A stretch of 64,000 bases of DNA from Streptomyces agglomeratus (GTDB lineage: Bacteria; Actinomycetota; Actinomycetes; Streptomycetales; Streptomycetaceae): positions 806,001-870,000 of the forward strand of contig NZ_MEHJ01000001.1 of assembly GCF_001746415.1 (NCBI RefSeq). The letters run 5' to 3'. Numbering within the stretch: the first letter of the stretch is position 1; each line of letters begins with the position of its first letter. Below are positions 25,531 to 33,743 of the stretch, in pieces. A program made the translations under genes and the position numbers. The notes beneath the pieces are model-generated. The model was not told the origin of the DNA. It did no database searches and was given only the letters and a program-made list of their open reading frames with translations.

Positions 25531-25947
25531 GTGCCTTCTCGACTCAACCCGTACATCAGCTTCGACGGCGACGCCCGGCAAGCCATGGAGTTCTACAGGA
25601 GCGTCTTCGGCGGCAACCTGACACTGAACACCTTCGGTGAGTTCGGCGAGGAGAAGGCGGGAGACGCGGCCGACAAGATCATGCACAGCATGCTCGAGAC
25701 CGACAGCGGCTTCACACTCATGGCGGCCGACACCCCGCCGGGGATGGAGTACAAGCCCGGGAACAACATCGCGGTGAGCGTGAGCGGGGAGAACGCCGAC
25801 GAACTGCGCGGCTACTGGGACAAGCTCTCCGGCAACGGCACGGTCTCGGTCCCGCTGGAAAGGCAGATGTGGGGCGACGTCTTCGGCATGTGTACGGACA
25901 GCTTCGGCATCACCTGGCTGGTCAACATCAGCGACAAGCCGGCCTGA
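25531..25947 (+). CDS. VOC/PhnB-like glyoxalase-fold protein
   Basis: The 138-residue protein starts (GTG) MPSRLNPYISFDGDARQAMEFYRSVFGGNL, the classic PhnB-like opening. It continues with DKIMHSMLETDSGFTLMAADTP and ends MWGDVFGMCTDSFGITWLVNI. These proteins have two beta-alpha-beta-beta-beta modules, and most have no known enzyme activity. GAAAGGA lies nine bases before the GTG. The upstream 301 bases hold no gene. A 9-bp-stem hairpin follows. Confidence 0.88.
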   Translation: MPSRLNPYISFDGDARQAMEFYRSVFGGNLTLNTFGEFGEEKAGDAADKIMHSMLETDSGFTLMAADTPPGMEYKPGNNIAVSVSGENADELRGYWDKLSGNGTVSVPLERQMWGDVFGMCTDSFGITWLVNISDKPA

Positions 25948-25981
25948 ACCCATCCCCACCAGGGCCACGGAGCGGGCGCCG

Positions 25982-26007
25982 GCAGCCGCCCACAAGCCGG
26001 CGGCTGC
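25982..26007 (+). terminator. Hairpin after the VOC gene
   Basis: GCAGCCGCC (25982-25990) pairs perfectly with 25999-26007 around an 8-base loop, 35 bases after the stop. Confidence 0.6.
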
Positions 26008-26067
26008 GGAGCCCCCCGGCCCGAGCCGGGAATTTGGACGCACATTGAACAATCAGCGCCGGATGTC

Positions 26068-26082
26068 TTGACGATCCGTCAA
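26068..26082. promoter_or_regulatory. Inverted repeat TTGACG-ATC-CGTCAA
   Basis: A perfect 6-bp inverted repeat about 170 bases before the GDSL esterase start. The left arm resembles a -35 element. It could be a promoter with an overlapping operator. The rest of 25,948-26,251 shows nothing else. Confidence 0.4.
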
Positions 26083-26251
26083 CTCCGGCCACATATTACG
26101 TGCCAGTACAACCGGCCAGTAACTGCGCGCAGTGCCTCGCACCATCGACGGCAGGGCGGACGAACCACGCTGCCGCCGGTTTCCGTGCGCCTTCCGCTCG
26201 TCCACGACGACCGGAAGGCGCCCTCTTCTCTTCGCCATGAGAGGCACCGTC

Positions 26252-27127
26252 ATGCGAACAGTCTCGAAAGGCCGCCGTACCGGCACCCTTCTCGCCGCCA
26301 CCACAGCCGCCCTTGCCACCATGGCAGGTCTCGGGGCGAACCCCGCCCAGGCCGCGGACACCGCGATCGACCGCTACGTCGCTCTGGGCGATTCCTACGC
26401 CTCGGGAGCCGGGGTTCCGGACCAGGTCGACTCGGCCTGTACCCGCTCCAACCGCAACTACCCCGCGCTGGTCAACGCCGCACTCGCTCCCACCGGCCAC
26501 CAGGACGTCACGTGCGGCGGCGCCACCACCGTACACATGACGTCGGCGCAAAACGCCTCCGCTCCGCCACAGTTCAACGCGCTGAGCTCGGACACCGACC
26601 TGGTCACCCTCACCATAGGCGGCAACGACATCGGCTTCGCGAACATCATCCTGCGGTGCGTGAGCCTGGGGGCGTTCAATCCCGCCGGCTCGCCCTGCAA
26701 GAGCAGCTACACCTGGACCGGCACCGACCGCCTCACCGCCACCATCAACGCCACGGCACCCAAGATCGCCGCCGCCGTCGACGGCATCCGCCAGCGCGCC
26801 CCGCAGGCCAGGATCCTGGTCACCGGTTACCCCGCGATCCTGCCCGACGACGGAAGCAACTGCCCGTCAGTCGTTTCGATTGCCAAGGGTGACGCCCCCT
26901 GGCTGAGGGACACCCACAAGCGTCTCAACACCATGATCGCCGCTCAGGCCGCCGCTCACGGCGCCCAGTACGTCGACACGTACACCAAGTCCATCGGCCA
27001 CGACATCTGCAAGCCGGTCGGAACCCGCTGGATGGAACCCCTCGTCACCAGCGCCGCCGCCCCCTTCCACCCTAACGCGGCCGGTGAGCGGGCCATGGCT
27101 GACCGCGTCCTCGCCGCCGCCCGCTGA
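26252..27127 (+). CDS. Secreted SGNH/GDSL esterase-lipase
   Basis: The 291-residue protein has a signal peptide (MRTVSKGRRTGTLLAATTAALATMAGLGANPAQA, cleavage near 34). The SGNH blocks are GDSYASG with nucleophile Ser48, the Gly block in CGGATTVHM, GGNDIGF and the catalytic His in PFHPNAAGERAM. The usual Asp two residues before... is replaced by FHPN, as in the streptomycete esterase group that uses a Ser-His dyad. It is expected to hydrolyse esters or lipids outside the cell. Six Cys in pairs fit a secreted disulfide-stabilised enzyme. GAGAGG seven bases before the ATG at 26252 favours it over the ATG at 26237. It converges with the next gene across a terminator. Confidence 0.92.
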   Translation: MRTVSKGRRTGTLLAATTAALATMAGLGANPAQAADTAIDRYVALGDSYASGAGVPDQVDSACTRSNRNYPALVNAALAPTGHQDVTCGGATTVHMTSAQNASAPPQFNALSSDTDLVTLTIGGNDIGFANIILRCVSLGAFNPAGSPCKSSYTWTGTDRLTATINATAPKIAAAVDGIRQRAPQARILVTGYPAILPDDGSNCPSVVSIAKGDAPWLRDTHKRLNTMIAAQAAAHGAQYVDTYTKSIGHDICKPVGTRWMEPLVTSAAAPFHPNAAGERAMADRVLAAAR

Positions 27128-27216
27128 TCGGCCTGCGTCACAGGCGAGGCGGAGCGACCCCAGGCGGTCAACCAGCCGGAGACCGGGCAGGTCCGGCGGA
27201 AGCCGGCGCCACTTGT

Positions 27217-27250
27217 GCTCGGCGCAGGGCCTGTCCGTCCTGCGCCGAGC
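27217..27250. terminator. Bidirectional hairpin terminator
   Basis: GCTCGGCGCAGG (27217-27228) pairs perfectly with 27239-27250 around a 10-base loop, between the convergent esterase and FGE-fold genes. Confidence 0.75.
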
Positions 27251-27294
27251 GGGTCATGTGACGCGCGGTACGCGGCTGTCGTACGGGCTGACGG

Positions 27295-27969
27295 TCAGCC
27301 GAAGACGGATCGGGCGACGCGGAAGCCTACGTCGTCGACCTGGAAGGTCGGGTGACTGCGTCGCCGCGCGGAGGCCCGGCAGCTCCACTGTTCGTCGAAC
27401 CAGCCACCACCACGCAGCACCCGGTACGTGCCGTAGACCTCGGCGTCGTAGATGTCCCAGCACCAGTCCCAGACGTTGCCGAGCATGTCGTGAAAGCCCC
27501 AGGCGTTGGGCCGCTTGCCGCCCACGTCGTGGATGCGCTCGTCCGAGTTGCCGCGGTACCAGGCGATCTCGTCGAGCGTTCCGTAACGCGGTCCGTCGGT
27601 ACCGGCACGGCAGGCGTGTTCCCATTCGGCTTCGGTCGGCAGCCGGTACCCGTCGGCGTCGGCGTCCCACTCGATGCCTTCTCCATCGGGGTGCAGGCGG
27701 TAGGCGGGCGTGCAACCGCTCTGCTGGGACAAGGCGTTGCAGAACCGGACGGCGTCCCACCAGGAGACGCCCTCGACGGGCAGCCGGTCCCCCTGTGCGG
27801 TGCTCGGGCGCCGGCCGGTCAACTGCGCGTACAGACCCTGGGTGACCGGGAACGCGGACAGCGCGTAGGGCTCAAGGTCCACCGACCATGTGCGTCGGGT
27901 CCGCCGATCCGACAGTGACACCCGCCCCGCCTGGACGGAGACCATCTCGACCTGGGCCTTCGATTCCAT
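27295..27969 (-). CDS. Formylglycine-generating-enzyme (SUMF1/EgtB-fold) family protein
   Basis: The 224-residue protein has the FGE-sulfatase domain motifs: FPVTQGLYAQL, VEGVSWWDAVRFCNALS, YRLPTEAEWEHACRAG, DMLGNVWDWCWD and VLRGGGWFDEQWSCRAS, ending VGFRVARS. True formylglycine-generating enzymes need two active-site Cys near the C-terminus. Here only the later one is present (Cys197); the earlier position is in GGGWFDE. Therefore formylglycine formation is unlikely, and a different oxidative or structural role is possible. No sulfatase gene is nearby. Its 5' end abuts the truncated SDR on the other strand, at a probable rearrangement point. Confidence 0.85.
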   Translation of the reverse strand: MESKAQVEMVSVQAGRVSLSDRRTRRTWSVDLEPYALSAFPVTQGLYAQLTGRRPSTAQGDRLPVEGVSWWDAVRFCNALSQQSGCTPAYRLHPDGEGIEWDADADGYRLPTEAEWEHACRAGTDGPRYGTLDEIAWYRGNSDERIHDVGGKRPNAWGFHDMLGNVWDWCWDIYDAEVYGTYRVLRGGGWFDEQWSCRASARRRSHPTFQVDDVGFRVARSVFG

Positions 27970-27986
27970 AATCAGGTGATTGTACT

Positions 27987-28373
27987 GACCGGATCACGGT
28001 CAACGCCGTCGTTCCGGTCGCGGCAACCGAGATGACCAAGACCGTCCCGGCCTTCGCGCCGGTCATCGCCGCATCCGAACGCACCGGCGAGCCGCTCCCG
28101 GACTGGCTGCGCAAGGACGAGGGCATGGGCACGGTCGAGGACGTCGCCGGACTGATCACCTTCCTCGCCTCCGACTCCTCCAAAGGCGTCACGGGGCAGG
28201 CCATCGGCATCGGCGGTGACCGGCTGGCCCTGTGGGCCCATCCCAAGGAGAAGACGGTCGCCCTCGCCGACGGCGGCTGGAGCGCCGACGCGATCCGCGA
28301 GCAGTGGTACGACGGTGTCGGGGCCGAGCCCGAGACGTGCGGCATCCCGGCCCCCAAGGCGCCGGGAGCCTGA
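27987..28373 (+). pseudogene. Beheaded SDR (CouN-like 3-hydroxyacyl-CoA dehydrogenase), C-terminal part only
   Basis: The frame encodes the C-terminal end of a classical SDR, starting abruptly at DRITVNAVVPVAATEMTKTVP, where ITVNAV is the strand that normally follows the catalytic YxxxK by about 25 residues. The Rossmann fold, the NAD motif and the catalytic residues are absent. Coding similarity begins before the first ATG (28032), which shows that the 5' part was lost rather than absent by start choice. The remaining part ends normally (GMGTVEDVAGLITFLASDSSKGVTGQAIGIGGDRL). Its stop is one base before the amidohydrolase ATG, so it was once the first or an inner gene of the same operon. Confidence 0.75.
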
Positions 28374-28374
28374 G

Positions 28375-29262
28375 ATGAGCGACATCGAGCTCGACCTCTC
28401 GCAACTGACCGCCATCGACGTGCACACCCATGCGGAGGTGTCCAAGGACGGCCACGGAGCTCTGAGCCCCGAACTGTTCGGTGCCTCCGAGCACTACTTC
28501 AAGGCCCACGGGCACCGGCAGCCGACCGTCGACGAGATGGCCTCGTACTACCGCGAACGCCGGATGGCCGCTGTCGTGTTCACCGTGGACGCCGAGCACG
28601 CCACCGGCCACCCGCGGATCGCCAACGAGGAAATAGCCGAAAGCTGCGCCGCACACGACGACGTGCTCATCCCCTTCGCGAGCGTCGACCCCCACAAGGG
28701 CCGGGCCGGAGTGCGCGAAGCCCGCCGCCTCGTGGCGGAACACGGGGTACGCGGCTTCAAGTTCCACCCCAGCATCCAGGCATTCTCGCCCAACGACCCC
28801 CTCGCCTACCCGCTGTACGAGGCCATCGAGGAACTGGGCGTACCCGCGCTGTTCCACACAGGGCAGACCGGCATCGGCGCCGGCGTCCCCGGTGGTGGTG
28901 GCATCCGGCTGAAGTACTCCAACCCCATGCTGATCGACGATGTCGCCGTGGACTTCCCGCAGTTGCGCGTCATCCTGGCCCACCCGTCCTTCCCCTGGCA
29001 GGACGAGGCCCTCTCGGTGGCCACCCACAAACCGCACGTGTACATCGACCTGTCCGGCTGGTCGCCCAAGTACTTTCCACCGCAGCTGGTGCGGTACGCC
29101 AACACCCTGCTCAAGGACAAGGTGCTCTTCGGTTCCGACTACCCCGTCATCACGCCCGACCGGTGGCTGGCGGACTTCGCCGAGCTGGACATCAAGCCCG
29201 AAGTCCGGCCGAAGATCCTCAAGGAGAACGCCGCCCGCCTGCTCGACCTGCTCAAGGACTGA
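28375..29262 (+). CDS. Amidohydrolase, CouO-like beta-ketoacyl-CoA hydrolase
   Basis: The 295-residue TIM-barrel metal hydrolase of the amidohydrolase_2 group has the HTH motif in AIDVHTHAEV, GFKFHPSIQAF, ALFHTGQTG, VILAHPSFPWQDEAL and the late Asp in VLFGSDYPVITPDRW. Closely similar proteins in actinobacteria belong to the hydroxycinnamate pathway, where CouO cleaves 4-hydroxyphenyl-beta-ketoacyl-CoA to release a benzoate and acetyl-CoA. Its neighbours (SDR remnant, CoA ligase, MaoC hydratase) match that pathway. GGGAG precedes the ATG at 28375. The assignment as CouO-like is inferred from gene context as well as sequence. Confidence 0.8.
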   Translation: MSDIELDLSQLTAIDVHTHAEVSKDGHGALSPELFGASEHYFKAHGHRQPTVDEMASYYRERRMAAVVFTVDAEHATGHPRIANEEIAESCAAHDDVLIPFASVDPHKGRAGVREARRLVAEHGVRGFKFHPSIQAFSPNDPLAYPLYEAIEELGVPALFHTGQTGIGAGVPGGGGIRLKYSNPMLIDDVAVDFPQLRVILAHPSFPWQDEALSVATHKPHVYIDLSGWSPKYFPPQLVRYANTLLKDKVLFGSDYPVITPDRWLADFAELDIKPEVRPKILKENAARLLDLLKD

Positions 29263-29272
29263 AGGAGTCGCC

Positions 29273-30907
29273 GTGTTGAACCAAGGCATCGGCTCCTGGC
29301 CGGCGCGTCGGGCCCGCAAGACCCCGGACCGGATCGCCGTTGTGCACGAGGACCGCACGTGGACCTACCGGGATCTGCACCGGCGGGTGCTGCGACTCGC
29401 CCACGCTCTGCGCGCCCTGGGCACGCGCCGGGGCGACCGGGTCGTACCTAGGCCCCAACCACCCCGCGTTCCTGGAAACACTGTTCGCGGCCAGTGTGCT
29501 CGGGGCGGTGTTCGTACCTGCCTCAACACCCGGCTCGCCGCGCCTGAGCTGGCGTTCAACCTCGCCGACTCGGGAAGCACTGTGCTCGTCCACGCCCCGG
29601 AGACGGCCGAGGCCGCCGCCGAGGCCGCCGAGTCCGCGGGAGTGAGCGTCCGTATCGCTCTCGACGGAACCGGGCCCATCGGGTACGAGGAGCTGCTCGC
29701 CGGCAGAGGAAGCGAGCCGCTGGACGAGGCCGTCTCCCCGGACGACCCCTGCTTGATCATGTATACGTCCGGGACCACGGGCCGCCCCAAGGGGGCTGTC
29801 CTCTCCCACGCCAACATCATCTGGAACAGCGTCAACGTCCTCGTCGACACCGACCAGGCCGGCGACGAAATCACCCTGGTCGTCGCCCCTCTGTTCCACA
29901 CCGCCGGGCTCAACATGACGTGCCTGCCCACCCTCCTGAAGGGCGGCCACGTCGTGCTGCTCGGCGCGTTCGACCCCGACCGCGTACTGGACCTCATCGA
30001 GACCCGGCGCGTGACGTATATGTTCGGCGTTCCCACCATGTACGACGCCATGACCTCCCGCCCGCGGTGGGCGGACACCGACCTGTCCAGCCTGCGCACC
30101 CTCAACTGCGGCGGCGCACCCGTCCCGGCGCGCACCATCGCCGCCTACCTGGCCCGGAACCTGGCCTTCAGCCAGGGCTACGGCATGACCGAAGCCGCCC
30201 CCGGAATTCTGTACCTGGACCGCGAACAAACCGCGGCCAAGGCTGGTTCGGCGGGCGTACCGCACTTCTTCACCGACACGAGAGTGGTGCTGCCGGACGG
30301 CAGCGGGGCCGCTCCCGGGGAGAGCGGGGAGATCCTGGTCAGCGGCCCGAACGTCATGACGGGGTACTGGAACCGGCCGCAGGACACCGCGGCCGCCTTC
30401 ACCGACGGCGGCTGGCTGCGCACCGGCGATGTCGCCCGGACCGACGGCGACGGGTACTGCTACATCGTCGACAGGGTCAAGGACATGTTCGTCTCGGGTG
30501 GGGAGAACGTGTATCCGGCCGAGGTCGAGGACGCGATCCTGAGCCACCCCGCCGTGGCGGAATGCGCGGTCATCGGGGTACCGGACGAGGTCTGGGGCGA
30601 AGTCGGACGCGCGGTCGTCGTCCTGAGACCGGACGCCCACGCCGATACCGGCCCTCATTCCGGTCCCGGTGCCGGTGCCCATTCCGGTGCCGGTGCCTGT
30701 CCCCATTCCGGTCCCGGTGCCGGTCCCCATTCCGGTGCCGACGCCGACGCCCTCCTCGGTCATCTGCGAGGGCGGCTCGCCAAGTACAAGATCCCGAGGT
30801 CCGTGGTCTTCACCGGCTCTCTGCCCCGTACAGCCTCGGGAAAGATCGTCAAACCCGCCGTGCGCGCGACGTACAGCGGCACTTCCACGGGCGGCACCGG
30901 ACCGTGA
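29273..30907 (+). CDS. AMP-dependent acyl-CoA synthetase (CouL-like) with two compensating frameshifts
   Basis: The 544-residue ANL-family ligase has YTSGTTGRPKG (A3, 164-174), SQGYGMTEA (A5), GWLRTGDVARTDGDGYCYIVDRVKDMFVSGGENVYPAEVE (A7-A8 and hinge) and SLPRTASGKIVK with the catalytic Lys (A10). It activates an aromatic acid, probably a hydroxycinnamate, with ATP and CoA. Residues about 58-83 (bases about 29444-29521) are out of the family frame. The neighbouring frame reads YLGPNHPAFLETLFAASVLG there, which is what the family expects, so there are two small indels that cancel. A 31-residue Gly/His/Pro/Ser repeat (about 461-491) interrupts the C-terminal domain. Start: GTG, five bases after GAAGGAG. 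Activity is uncertain. Confidence 0.82.
   Translation: MLNQGIGSWPARRARKTPDRIAVVHEDRTWTYRDLHRRVLRLAHALRALGTRRGDRVVPRPQPPRVPGNTVRGQCARGGVRTCLNTRLAAPELAFNLADSGSTVLVHAPETAEAAAEAAESAGVSVRIALDGTGPIGYEELLAGRGSEPLDEAVSPDDPCLIMYTSGTTGRPKGAVLSHANIIWNSVNVLVDTDQAGDEITLVVAPLFHTAGLNMTCLPTLLKGGHVVLLGAFDPDRVLDLIETRRVTYMFGVPTMYDAMTSRPRWADTDLSSLRTLNCGGAPVPARTIAAYLARNLAFSQGYGMTEAAPGILYLDREQTAAKAGSAGVPHFFTDTRVVLPDGSGAAPGESGEILVSGPNVMTGYWNRPQDTAAAFTDGGWLRTGDVARTDGDGYCYIVDRVKDMFVSGGENVYPAEVEDAILSHPAVAECAVIGVPDEVWGEVGRAVVVLRPDAHADTGPHSGPGAGAHSGAGACPHSGPGAGPHSGADADALLGHLRGRLAKYKIPRSVVFTGSLPRTASGKIVKPAVRATYSGTSTGGTGP
30655..30746 (+). repeat. CATTCCGGT-based tandem repeat inside the CoA ligase gene
   Basis: Four CATTCCGGT words alternate with CCCGGTGCCGGT-type units. 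They encode a GPHSGPGAGAHSG-like insert in the C-terminal domain that the family lacks. It looks like a slippage expansion, in frame. Confidence 0.75.
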
Positions 30908-30957
30908 CCGGGCCCCGAACTCTGCGAACTCAGCTCACCGCACCGGAAAGGACCACC

Positions 30958-31416
30958 ATGCCCACCACCACCCATGGCCTCGACGCGCTCATCTCCCTCA
31001 GCGGAGCCGACCTCGGCCGCACCGACTGGCGAGAGATCACCCAGGACCGGGTGAACACCTTCGCCGATGCCACCGGGGACCACCAGTGGATCCACACCGA
31101 CCCGGAGAGGGCCAAGGAAGGCCCTTTCGGCGGCCCCATCGCCCACGGCTACCTGACCCTGTCCCTGATCATCCCCCTCTTCAACGAACTGCTGGAGATC
31201 ACGGGCATCTCCATGAGCGTCAACTACGGTTTGGACAAGGTCCGTTTCCCCAGTCCCGTACCGGTCGGTGCGAGGGTCCGCCTGCACGGTGCGGTCGGCT
31301 CCGTGGAGAAGGTGAAGGGCAACGGTGTGCAGATGCCGCTGACCTTCACGGTGGAGGTCGAGGGCGCCGACAAGCCCGCCTGCGTTGCCCAGGCGGTCTA
31401 CCGCCACTACGGCTGA
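30958..31416 (+). CDS. MaoC-family hydratase (CouM-like)
   Basis: The 152-residue hot-dog-fold protein has the catalytic block FADATGDHQWIHTDPERAKEGPFGGPIAHGYLTLSL, containing the hydratase motif with Asp and His (D-x-x-x-x-H in DHQWIH) typical of MaoC/(R)-specific enoyl-CoA hydratases. It should add water to an enoyl-CoA. In the hydroxycinnamate pathway CouM hydrates coumaroyl-CoA, which fits the neighbours. ATG at 30958 is preceded by GGAAAGGACCACC. It is the last gene of the truncated cluster, 50 bases after the ligase. Confidence 0.9.
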   Translation: MPTTTHGLDALISLSGADLGRTDWREITQDRVNTFADATGDHQWIHTDPERAKEGPFGGPIAHGYLTLSLIIPLFNELLEITGISMSVNYGLDKVRFPSPVPVGARVRLHGAVGSVEKVKGNGVQMPLTFTVEVEGADKPACVAQAVYRHYG

Positions 31417-31603
31417 CCCCGGGACACGCGCGTGAGGCCCGACGAGCAACTGCCCGGTCGGGCCTCGGACGCGTCGGCGGCCGGGGCCGGCATCTCACCG
31501 TGTTCGCCGGACGGACACCGGGCATTCGGGCCTGGCCGTCGAACAGCGTCCGGCCGTGCCGCCGCCCCCGGCCGACGACTGCCCGACAGGTCACGGGCGG
31601 CCT

Positions 31604-32077
31604 TCACCGCCACCAGAGCGGCAGCAGGATTCCCACCGCGCCAAGGAGGTCGACGACGCAGCACCACTCCGACCAGGCCCGGGGGACGACCCGGCCCGTA
31701 CGGTGGTGCACGAAGTCCCAGACAGCGTGGGCCAGCCATCCGGCCGCCACCACCCAGCGGGCGGCCGGCTCGCCGGTGGACAGGGCGACCGCCGCCAGGC
31801 CCGCGAAGCCCAGGAGTCCCGCCAGCTGAAGAGCCAGGAGGCCGCGGCGGCCGGACTCGCCGCCGAACTCACCGCGGAACGCGCCGAATGCCAGGTAGCA
31901 GAGGGGCATGAACACCAGCAGCCCGGCCAGGAAGCCAAGGGGCGGCTCGCCGTCGCCGAATGTGACGCCCACCAGGGCGAGCGCCACCCAGGTCGGCCAG
32001 CGGTGCCCCAGCCTGCGCAGGGCCGACGGGCGGGCCGTACGGGCGGCCGGGTCCGCCGTCGTAGATTCGGTCGCCAT
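31604..32077 (-). CDS. Four-helix integral membrane protein of unknown function
   Basis: The 157-residue protein starts MATESTTADPAARTARPSALRRLGHRWPTWVALALVGVTFGDGEPPLG and has four or five TM helices (about 28-45, 50-68, 80-100, 104-120, 138-155) with WLAHAVWDFVHHRTGRVVPRAWSEW, a His-rich cytoplasmic or lumenal loop seen in small streptomycete membrane proteins. CTGGAGATCTC before the ATG at 32077 sets the start. The gene is divergent from a GlxA-like regulator 129 bases away, which may regulate it. Function not recognised. Confidence 0.75.
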   Translation of the reverse strand: MATESTTADPAARTARPSALRRLGHRWPTWVALALVGVTFGDGEPPLGFLAGLLVFMPLCYLAFGAFRGEFGGESGRRGLLALQLAGLLGFAGLAAVALSTGEPAARWVVAAGWLAHAVWDFVHHRTGRVVPRAWSEWCCVVDLLGAVGILLPLWWR

Positions 32078-32206
32078 GAGATCTCCAGGATGCGGGAGCG
32101 GATGTTCGCCCACCCACTGTGGGGCCTGGCGGCGAACATCCCGTCGGCTGCCTCCGGGCATGTCCCGAACCTTGGGGTACTGGTCTCTCCGGCATAGGGT
32201 GCCCGC

Positions 32207-33148
32207 ATGAGGGATCGGCTGATGGCAGTTGTCGGCTACGACAGCGCAGAGTTACTGGACATCGCCTGCGTAACGACCACCCTGGCCATGGCGAACCGTC
32301 TCGGCAACCCCACCCGCCCCTACCGGGTGCTGCTGGCCGCTCCGGGCGGCGGGCCGATCGTGTGCGGCTCCGGCCTCACGCTGCACAGCCAGCAGACCCT
32401 CGAACGCCTCGTCGGCCCGCTGGACACGCTCATCGTGTCGGGCGGCGTGAGCTTCGAGCAGGCCGCCGACGATCCCCGAATGGTCGCGCACGTACGCAGG
32501 CTGGCCGGCGAAAGCCGCCGGGTGGCCTCCGTCTGCACCGGAGCCGCCGTCCTCGCCGCCGCCGGCCTGCTCGACAGCCGCCGGGCCACGACGCACTGGC
32601 GGTTCGCGTCCCGGCTCGCCGCCCGCCACCCGGCCGTCACCGTGGACTCCCGCCCCATCTACATCCGCGACGGCAACGTCTCCACGGCGGCGGGCATCAC
32701 GAGCGCCCTCGACCTCACCCTCGCCTTCATCGAGGAGGACCACGGCGCCGAACTCGCCCGGCAGGTCGCCCGGGATCTGGTCATCTACCTCCAACGCCCC
32801 GGCAACCAGGCTCAGATGAGTCTGTTCACCGCCGCCCCACCACCCCGCGACGACCTGGTCCGGCAGCTCGTCGACCACATCGCCGGCCATCCGGACGGCG
32901 ATCTCAGCACGAGCGCCCTGGCGGCCCGCGCGGGCGTGACCCGGCGCCACTTGTCCCGGCTCTTCGTGCAACACCTCGGCCTGACGGCAGGCCAGTACGT
33001 GCGCCGGGCTCGTGTCGAGGCAGCCGCCCACCTCCTGGTCTCGACCCGGTTGCCCATGGCGGGCATCGGCGCCCGATGCGGCTTCGGCTCCGCCGAATCC
33101 CTCCGCCAGGCGTTCACCGGCCACTACGGCATCCCTCCGTCCCGCTAA
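32207..33148 (+). CDS. GlxA-type regulator: DJ-1/PfpI domain plus AraC HTH
   Basis: The 313-residue protein has an N-terminal DJ-1/PfpI amidotransferase-like domain (about 1-180) with the nucleophile-elbow-like Cys in RVASVCTGAAVLAAAGLLDSRRATTHW, and a C-terminal AraC double HTH (about 215-313): LSTSALAARAGVTRRHLSRLFVQHLGLTAGQYVRRARVEAAAHLLVSTRLPMAGIGARCGFGSAESLRQAF. Such proteins are activators that often sense small metabolites. It is divergent from the small membrane protein at 31,604-32,077. ATG at 32207 follows the TAGGGTGCCCGC region without a strong AGGAG. Confidence 0.92.
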   Translation: MRDRLMAVVGYDSAELLDIACVTTTLAMANRLGNPTRPYRVLLAAPGGGPIVCGSGLTLHSQQTLERLVGPLDTLIVSGGVSFEQAADDPRMVAHVRRLAGESRRVASVCTGAAVLAAAGLLDSRRATTHWRFASRLAARHPAVTVDSRPIYIRDGNVSTAAGITSALDLTLAFIEEDHGAELARQVARDLVIYLQRPGNQAQMSLFTAAPPPRDDLVRQLVDHIAGHPDGDLSTSALAARAGVTRRHLSRLFVQHLGLTAGQYVRRARVEAAAHLLVSTRLPMAGIGARCGFGSAESLRQAFTGHYGIPPSR

Positions 33149-33401
33149 CGCGACGTGAACACCTCCCGCAGTGCCCCCGGCTGACGCCTGGAGCCCCGGA
33201 GGAAGTGCGGTGCCCGGCACAGGAGTCGGAGTCGGTGCGAGAACATGCGACGGCCTGCGACGGCCGGGCGCGGGAACCAGTGAGCGCGGCGCGCGTACAT
33301 CGGCGGGCAGCCCCGGCAGCCGCCACAGGGCGGCGGCCGGACCTGTCATTGACCACAGCAGAGGCCCGGCAGTCAGGACCGTACGCTCTTCGCGGCGTCG
33401 G

Positions 33402-33743
33402 TCACCAGTCGCGAGGGGCGATCAGCTTCTCCACGTCTGCCTCCGCGAACCCGTACGCCGATGCCACGAACCAGAAGCCCTCGGCTATCTCCTCCCGTGC
33501 CACGGTCTCGAACCCGCTCCCCGCCGCCTCGAACTCCGCCTCCAGAGCGTTGAATTCCACCGTCGCCCTGTGCGTGAGCACGTAGAGGGCAGCCAAATCC
33601 GCCGGCCGCTCGGCCTCGATGCGCTCGCTCAGCCTCAGCAGGATCTCCTTGCCCTTGTCCAGGAGGTGATCCGGAAAAGAGGCGTCCGCGTAAAGCACGC
33701 GCAGAAACTTGTGCGTTGCGACCTGTTCGTTGCTGACCGACAT
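33402..33743 (-). CDS. DUF5713-like small protein
   Basis: The 113-residue helical protein begins MSVSNEQVATHKFLRVLYADASFPDHLLDKGKEILLRLSERIEAERPADLAALYVLTHRATVEFNALEAEFEAAGSGFETVAREEIAEGFWFVASAYGFAEADVEKLIAPRDW-like; length and the acidic helical pattern fit a family annotated only as DUF5713. Function unknown, cytoplasmic by composition. Upstream start codons at 33866 would add non-coding-looking sequence. It stands alone. Confidence 0.7.
   Translation of the reverse strand: MSVSNEQVATHKFLRVLYADASFPDHLLDKGKEILLRLSERIEAERPADLAALYVLTHRATVEFNALEAEFEAAGSGFETVAREEIAEGFWFVASAYGFAEADVEKLIAPRDW

Noticed and set aside
30655..30746. Possible CRISPR-like array of CATTCCGGT words
   Set aside because: The units are short, contiguous and in frame inside a gene, with no spacers and no cas genes in the window.
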